The notes under the pieces are model-generated. The model was not told the DNA's origin. It searched no databases and saw only the letters and a list, made by a program, of their open reading frames with translations. From contig JANNXI010000243.1 of the NCBI GenBank assembly GCA_031409495.1, positions 1-7,133 on the forward strand: a stretch of DNA of 7,133 nucleotides, in the 5' to 3' direction. Each line of letters begins with the position of its first letter. The stretch's first letter is position 1. Shown here piece after piece: positions 5,581 to 7,133 of the stretch. The DNA comes from JANMDR01 sp031409495 (GTDB lineage Bacteria; Pseudomonadota; Gammaproteobacteria; Burkholderiales; Usitatibacteraceae). The position numbers were made by a program, and so were the translations under genes.

Positions 5581-7133
5581 ATGTGGCGAAATTATTTTAC
5601 GATTGCTATACGGTCTCTGGCAAAAAATCGACTTTTTACTGCGCTAAATTTGGTTGGTTTGGCAGTAGGAATGGCCGCTTGCTTGCTCATTGCCATGTGG
5701 GTGCGCAACGAAACAACTTATGATCAATGGTTGCCAAATGCCGAACGGACTTTTGTGGTGCAAGCAAAGACGCAGTATCCCGGCAAAGAGTTGGAAACTT
5801 GGGGGCATGCGTCGGCTATTATGTTGCCAAAATTGGCAGCTGACTTTCCGCAAATTGAAAGTTATACGCGGCTCTTACGTGCCGAACGCGCGATGCGATA
5901 CGGAGCGCGGATCGAAAACCAGCCAGTCGTTTTAGTAGATACTGGATTTTTTGACACCTTAGTGCTGCCGCTAGTTGAGGGTACGCGTGAAAATGCGATG
6001 AAGCGCCCTGATCAAATTGTGGTCAGTGAGACCTTTGCACGCAAATGGTTTGGTTCTAATTCTGCGCTTGGGCAAACTGTGACTGTAACGGTAAAGGGCG
6101 AAAAAAGGCCGTACCAAGTAGCTGCGGTGTTTCGCGACTTACCAGCAAATTCTAAGTTTGAATTTCATGTGGTGATGCCATTTCAGGAAGCAGATTTCCC
6201 CAATCCGGCGCAAATATTGAATTGGGGTAGTTTTACCACAATGTCCATCGTAAAGTTGAAAGACGCAGATCAAGCCGCAGTTATTAATGCGGGTATGGAC
6301 GCATTTATACAAAAGCATGCTCCGCCTTTTGTAAAAGTGGAGAATGGCTTTTACTATCGCCCAAATCTTAAAAACATTACCGAAACGCACCTGCAAGAAT
6401 TAAAAGCTTCAGCAAATTTTCGCCCACAAGGTGATGCGCGTTTAGTCGCGGCGCTGGCTGCCGTTGGATTCTTGATACTCGCTATTGCTACGATTACCTA
6501 TATTAACTTGGCCACGGCGCGGGTGTCGCTGCGGGCGCGTGAAGTCGGTTTGCGTAAAACACTTGGGGCGGGGCGAGGGCAATTGATGGTCCAGTTTTTG
6601 GTTGAATCAAGCCTAATTGCCCTTTTAGCAGGCATCTTAGCGTTGGCATTTGTCGAAATGACGCTGCCTGCATTTAATTTCTTGCTGGGTCAAAAATTAG
6701 TCCTACATTATTTAGGATTCAACGGCGTGATCTGGCCGTTGTTGGTGATGGTGGCCATTGTTGGGATTGCGGGTGGTTGGTATCCAGCATTGGTTCTGGC
6801 CCGCTTGCGCCCACGGGAAGCCATATCCAGCCAGCATAATGCGACGGCATCTGGTGGGGGCGTGCAATTGCGGCAGTTTCTGGTTATTGGCCAATTTAGC
6901 ATTGCGATTTTGCTGATGACTTGTATGACGATTATCTATGCACAGGTTTCGCATTTGCGCAATGTTGATATGGGTTATCAACCTGATGGTTTAATCGTAA
7001 TTTCAGGTATTCAGCGTGCTGAAGTGCTGCCGAATCAAAAGGTGCTGTTGGCAGCCCTGCTGCGTGTGCCTGGTGCGCTCAGTGCGACGCGCTCCATGTT
7101 TGATCCCACCGGCAGTGGTTTGGCGAGGCAGTC
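5581..7133 (+). CDS. FtsX/MacB-type ABC transporter permease, 3'-truncated by the window
   Basis: Inner-membrane subunit of the exporter. Open from ATG 5581 (MWRNYFTIAIRSLAKNR) to the window end with no stop (517 complete codons). The N-terminus is the usual amphipathic segment plus first membrane helix (about 19-41, LNLVGLAVGMAACLLIAMWV). A large periplasmic MacB_PCD-like domain follows (about 42-285, including QIVVSETFARKWFG and FRDLPANSKFEF). Helices come next at about 288-312, 343-364 and 383-407, with the cytoplasmic coupling stretch REVGLRKTLGAGRGQL (320-335) that contacts the ATPase. A second unit begins at LRQFLVIGQFSIAILL (430-445, helix about 433-455) and enters a second periplasmic region (MGYQPDGLIVI). 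The two-unit layout predicts a total of roughly 800 residues, so about a third lies beyond the window. No clear Shine-Dalgarno precedes it. A six-codon ORF (ATG 5557 to TAA 5577, MIQFES) ends three bases before the start and could couple translation. Confidence 0.93.
   Translation, partial: MWRNYFTIAIRSLAKNRLFTALNLVGLAVGMAACLLIAMWVRNETTYDQWLPNAERTFVVQAKTQYPGKELETWGHASAIMLPKLAADFPQIESYTRLLRAERAMRYGARIENQPVVLVDTGFFDTLVLPLVEGTRENAMKRPDQIVVSETFARKWFGSNSALGQTVTVTVKGEKRPYQVAAVFRDLPANSKFEFHVVMPFQEADFPNPAQILNWGSFTTMSIVKLKDADQAAVINAGMDAFIQKHAPPFVKVENGFYYRPNLKNITETHLQELKASANFRPQGDARLVAALAAVGFLILAIATITYINLATARVSLRAREVGLRKTLGAGRGQLMVQFLVESSLIALLAGILALAFVEMTLPAFNFLLGQKLVLHYLGFNGVIWPLLVMVAIVGIAGGWYPALVLARLRPREAISSQHNATASGGGVQLRQFLVIGQFSIAILLMTCMTIIYAQVSHLRNVDMGYQPDGLIVISGIQRAEVLPNQKVLLAALLRVPGALSATRSMFDPTGSGLARQ

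Noticed and set aside
6712..6981. 89-aa and 64-aa minus-strand ORFs opposite the permease
   Set aside because: They lie within the continuous permease frame, which shows conserved membrane helices there; the antisense translations have no features.

Overview
The window looks like a piece of a gammaproteobacterial (at least proteobacterial) chromosome of roughly balanced base composition. This rests on the enhancer-dependent sigma-54 regulation, an IHF-like site, an NtrY/NtrC-type signalling pair and a HlyD/MacB-type export operon. It is an inference from gene content, not from a marker gene.

Layout. Bases 1-479 (+) hold the 3' end of a serine beta-lactamase-like hydrolase that carries an extra C-terminal starch/glycogen-binding-like domain. 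It converges on a two-gene signalling operon on the minus strand: a sigma-54-dependent, NtrC-type response regulator (3325 to 1940), then an NtrY-like membrane sensor kinase (1897 to 537). Divergent from these, on the plus strand, is an export operon: a HlyD-type periplasmic adaptor (3522-4823), a MacB/LolD-type ABC ATPase (4854-5534) and an FtsX/MacB-type permease that runs off the window (5581 onward).

How it fits together. The divergent intergenic region has textbook enhancer-dependent promoter architecture facing the exporter genes. Two tandem dyads of the form TGTnCG-N4-CGnACA are centred 23 bp apart. A perfect match to the IHF consensus follows, then a consensus sigma-54 promoter (TGGCACG-N4-TTGCT) about 45 bp before the adaptor start. 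The simplest model is that the kinase senses an envelope or membrane signal and phosphorylates the regulator. The regulator then binds the dyads and, with IHF bending, activates sigma-54 RNA polymerase to make the exporter. The substrate cannot be read from sequence, and no outer-membrane channel gene is in view.

Main anomaly. The kinase reading frame breaks inside the ATP-binding domain, just after the F box, at a run of six T (coding strand) forming U UUU UUA. This heptamer is in the exact phase of a -1 ribosomal slippery site. A -1 shift there restores the missing TTK and GxGxGL (G2) motifs and a normal C-terminus ending at 537. A one-base indel (mutation or homopolymer sequencing error) is the simplest explanation, but programmed slippage is a concrete alternative.
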